Part shown: piece after piece, positions 5,199 through 7,212 of the stretch | Position numbering within the stretch: position 1 is the stretch's first letter | How the letters are laid out: the number at the start of each line of letters is the position of its first letter | Source of the DNA: Acidobacteriota bacterium | Lineage (GTDB): Bacteria; Acidobacteriota; Terriglobia; Terriglobales; Acidobacteriaceae | DNA: 7,212 nt | Assembly (NCBI GenBank): GCA_021851625.1 | Contig: JAJZCX010000072.1 | Location: 1 to 7,212 of the forward strand | Direction: 5' to 3' | Position numbers and translations under genes: made by a program | Notes under the pieces: generated by a model | Seen by the model: only the letters and a program-made list of their open reading frames with translations | What the model was told of the DNA's origin: nothing | Database searches by the model: none

Positions 5199-6308
5199 GT
5201 GCAAGCGACTGTGACCAAACACATTCAATTTCCCGATCCGCACCAACAACAGCACCGCGAGTTGCAGGTGTTGCATGAGGTGGCGCGCACGCTGACCTCG
5301 TCGCTGGATTTAGATCAGGTGTTGCGCGGCATTTTGCAGCAAATGTCGCAGGCATTTTTGCCAGAGAACTGGTCGCTGCTGACGCTCGACGAAGAGACGC
5401 AACAGCTTGTCTACGCCGCAGGAGCCGAAGAGACGCTGGAACACAAGCGCATTCCCGTGGGCGAGGGCATTGTCGGATGGGTGGCGCAGCATGGCGAGCC
5501 TCTGATCCTGAACAATCCGCAACAGGACGCGCGCTATTTGGCCGATGCCAATGCGGCAGACAATGGCAAGCGCCCGGCAGAGAGCGTTGTCTGCCTGCCG
5601 CTGCGCGCGCGGGGTCGCACGCAGGGCGTGATTCAACTGGTGAACTGCAAGATGGAAGAGTTGCGTCCACAGCAGGTTTTTCTGCTGCAAGCACTCTGCG
5701 ATTATGCGGCGATTGCCATTCAAAATGCACGTGTGCTGGAACAAGTGCAGCGGCTCACCATCACGGACGATTGCACCGGCCTCCACAATACGCGGCACAT
5801 GTACGCCATGTTGGAGTCGGCGCTGGAGCGTTGCGCGAAGAAACATCAGCCCGTCGGATTGATCTTTCTCGACTTGGATCATTTCAAAGAGGTCAACGAC
5901 ACGCACGGCCACTTGCATGGCAGCAAACTGCTGGCGGAAGTGGCCACGCTGATCCGCAACAACATTGGGCCGCTCTGTTCGGCCTTTCGCTATGGCGGCG
6001 ATGAGTTTGTCATTCTGCTGCCGAACTTGGGCAAAGAATCTTGCATGAATACGGCCCGGCTGCTGCTGGAGATGTTGCAGGAGAAGGAATTTCTACAAGA
6101 GGCTGGATTGCGCGTTCGCTTAAGCGCGAGCATTGGTGTGGCCTGCGCGCCCGAGGATGGGCAAACGTTGCATGCGGTGATTCGCGCAGCAGACTCTGCG
6201 ATGTATGCGGTGAAAAACTCCACGCGCAACGGCGTGCAAGGCGCGGGGAATGCGCCCGCAACGAAGGGCCTGCACACGATTCCCGCGCGCTCCCGGCACG
6301 AGATTTAA
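5199..6308 (+). CDS. GAF-GGDEF protein, probable diguanylate cyclase
   Basis: The 369-residue protein has no signal peptide or membrane segment, so it is predicted to be cytosolic. A GAF-type sensor domain spans about 25-180, beginning at LHEVARTLTSSLDLDQVL. A short helix (176-187) links it to a GGDEF domain (188-343), which would make cyclic di-GMP from two GTP. Seen in the catalytic domain are DDCTGLHNTR (190-199), metal and GTP residues Asp225, Asp227, Asn233 and Asp234, and the intact GGDEF (266-270). The inhibitory RxxD site expected five residues before GGDEF is absent (257-260 are GPLC), so the usual product inhibition is not expected. The normally conserved HxxGD has Ser242 in place of Asp. 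The start is uncertain: GTG at 5199 or GTG at 5211 (giving MTKHIQ...), neither with a good ribosome binding site. The GAF ligand is unknown. Confidence 0.9.
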   Translation: MQATVTKHIQFPDPHQQQHRELQVLHEVARTLTSSLDLDQVLRGILQQMSQAFLPENWSLLTLDEETQQLVYAAGAEETLEHKRIPVGEGIVGWVAQHGEPLILNNPQQDARYLADANAADNGKRPAESVVCLPLRARGRTQGVIQLVNCKMEELRPQQVFLLQALCDYAAIAIQNARVLEQVQRLTITDDCTGLHNTRHMYAMLESALERCAKKHQPVGLIFLDLDHFKEVNDTHGHLHGSKLLAEVATLIRNNIGPLCSAFRYGGDEFVILLPNLGKESCMNTARLLLEMLQEKEFLQEAGLRVRLSASIGVACAPEDGQTLHAVIRAADSAMYAVKNSTRNGVQGAGNAPATKGLHTIPARSRHEI

Positions 6309-6344
6309 GCAGCGCACATGCTACGATCAAGTGAGGGCGGTTGG

Positions 6345-6668
6345 ATGCAAATCCACGGCAAAATTCTAACGAAACACTCCGGCTGGCTGCGCCTGTTGCT
6401 GCGCGGCTGTGCTCTTGTGTGCGTTGGCATCGTGCTGCTGACTGCATCGGTACAGGCTTGCCACTTCCACGCGCCTGGAACGCAGAGCGGCCCCGACCAC
6501 TGCGCCATCTGCATCGCGCTGCATCCGGCGATGCCCGCTGCCACCCATGCGGCGCAAACCGTTACGCAAGCAGTCGCTGCATCCATTGTTCCCGCCCCGC
6601 TCCACCGCTATCACCGCTTGTGGAGCTTCGATCTCTCCATCCGTCCACCGCCCGCGCACACAGCGTAA
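6345..6668 (+). CDS. Small exported or membrane-anchored HCxxC protein upstream of a TonB receptor
   Basis: This is a 107-residue protein of unknown function. A basic start (Lys6, Lys10, Arg16, Arg20) precedes a hydrophobic segment at about 21-36, which is a signal peptide or membrane anchor. VQA just before Cys39 could be a signal peptidase I site, or a poor lipobox (Gln at -2). Next comes a metal-site-like cluster, Cys39-His40-x-His42 and His52-Cys53-x2-Cys56-x3-His60. An Ala/Val-rich stretch then leads to the C-terminal motif SIRPPPAHTA. From memory, small proteins with HCxxC and a terminal RPPPA occur next to TonB-dependent receptor genes in Acidobacteriota and loosely resemble DUF2946. 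I chose ATG 6345 because GAGG (6333-6336) lies 8 nt upstream; an in-frame ATG at 6318 would add nine residues without a clear ribosome site. It starts 36 nt after the GGDEF gene and ends 101 nt before the receptor. Confidence 0.78.
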   Translation: MQIHGKILTKHSGWLRLLLRGCALVCVGIVLLTASVQACHFHAPGTQSGPDHCAICIALHPAMPAATHAAQTVTQAVAASIVPAPLHRYHRLWSFDLSIRPPPAHTA

Positions 6669-6769
6669 GCCTCCAATTTTGCAATCGTATCGTCACGCCT
6701 GGCAGAAGAATTTTTCTGGCACAGTGGCCGCGATTGTTTCCATTCTTTTCTTGATCGCAGGAGAGCTTC

Positions 6770-7212
6770 ATGGTGTATGGGCGCGGCCTTGTCCGCAAAG
6801 GATTGTTTCCAGTTTTGTGTGGTTTGCTTTGGATGGCCACTGCGGCGCGGGCGCAATCGCTGGGCGCGGCAGGAGCCGTGGACGGCATCGTGAAGGACCC
6901 AACAGGAGCGGTCATTCCCGGAGCCACGGCAACGATTCACGACTTCGTTTCCGGCTATGTGAAGACCGCGACCAGCGACGCGCAGGGCCAGTTCAGTTTC
7001 AGCAATCTGCCAGCCAGCCACTATCACATCAACGTAACGCAGGACGGCTTTGCTCCCTACTCATTTGACGCGGATGTGAACTCTCCACTGCCAATTACGC
7101 AGGAGATCACACTGCAACTGGCCAACTCCAGCACCACGGTGGAGGTCAACGGCGACCGCAATGACCTGCTGTACTCCAACCCCGCTGCACATACGGACAT
7201 TGATCGCTCACT
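6770..7212 (+). CDS. TonB-dependent receptor with carboxypeptidase-regulatory-like domain (N-terminal part)
   Basis: The frame is open from ATG 6770 to the window end (147 codons plus one partial codon), so only the N-terminal part of what is normally a protein of about 1000 residues or more is seen. AGGAG (6759-6763) lies 6 nt before the ATG. A signal peptide with core LFPVLCGLLWMATA is probably cleaved after ARA (residue 28), sending the protein to the periplasm and outer membrane. Residues about 37-105 form a carboxypeptidase-regulatory-like beta-sandwich: DGIVKDPTGAVIPGATATI, then SDAQGQFSFSNLP and a YHINVTQDGF strand. This is followed by ITLQLANSSTTVEVNG and the lead-in to the plug (NPAAHTDIDRS). 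This order is typical of the Oar-like receptors expanded in Acidobacteriota, thought to import large organic substrates using TonB energy. The substrate is unknown. The gap before it (6669-6769) shows no convincing promoter, so it may be co-transcribed with the HCxxC gene. Confidence 0.88.
   Translation, partial: MVYGRGLVRKGLFPVLCGLLWMATAARAQSLGAAGAVDGIVKDPTGAVIPGATATIHDFVSGYVKTATSDAQGQFSFSNLPASHYHINVTQDGFAPYSFDADVNSPLPITQEITLQLANSSTTVEVNGDRNDLLYSNPAAHTDIDRS

Noticed and set aside
4879..5730. Minus-strand open frame of 283 codons across moaA and the GGDEF gene
   Set aside because: It is antisense to MoaA's C-terminal cluster and the GAF domain, and is Arg/Ala/Cys/Pro-rich as expected of a shadow frame.
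1..7212. Insertion sequence, CRISPR array, toxin-antitoxin or defence island
   Set aside because: No transposase motifs, no spaced direct-repeat array and no recognisable defence or toxin domains were found on either strand.

Overview
The window looks like a chromosomal segment of an Acidobacteriota genome, probably from the Terriglobia / subdivision 1 group (Acidobacterium, Granulicella, Terriglobus and relatives). The reasons are a moderately high G+C content, the start of an Oar-like TonB-dependent receptor with an N-terminal carboxypeptidase-regulatory-like domain, a small HCxxC...RPPP protein just before it, a GAF-GGDEF protein with the motif TDDCTGLHNTRH, and an intergenic hairpin repeat of the GTCATTCTGAG...GAAGAATCC type. 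This assignment is inferred from protein style; no marker gene was searched.

Left part (1-3750, all minus strand). Reading leftwards from 3750, a secreted seven-bladed YncE/YVTN-type beta-propeller protein is followed after 10 nt by a YdfG-like short-chain dehydrogenase, which looks like a two-gene operon. A 226-nt gap follows, and then a 99-residue protein with a Cys/His cluster that probably binds zinc. Next comes a 265-nt intergenic stretch full of inverted repeats, including the dispersed hairpin. Last is an ABC-2-type exporter pair: a DrrA/NodI-like ATPase whose stop codon overlaps the start of a permease that runs off the window edge.

Centre (3751-3977). This is a divergent intergenic region. 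On the plus strand it carries a complete tRNA-Ala (anticodon CGC, CCA encoded), and 49 nt later moaA begins.

Right part (3978-7212, all plus strand). moaA (GTP 3',8-cyclase, first step of molybdenum cofactor synthesis) stands alone, without other moa/mob/moe genes in view. It is followed by a cytosolic GAF-GGDEF protein (probable diguanylate cyclase with no RxxD inhibitory site), a small membrane-anchored or exported HCxxC protein, and the first 147 codons of a TonB-dependent outer-membrane receptor. The small protein and the receptor may form a functional pair at the cell envelope.

Most of the window is ordinary housekeeping and accessory content. I found no mobile-element transposase, CRISPR array or clear defence system. 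The points most worth a second look are the palindrome cluster at 1119-1256, the two small Cys/His proteins, the structured leader of the 99-residue gene, and the unusual GGDEF start region and active-site details.
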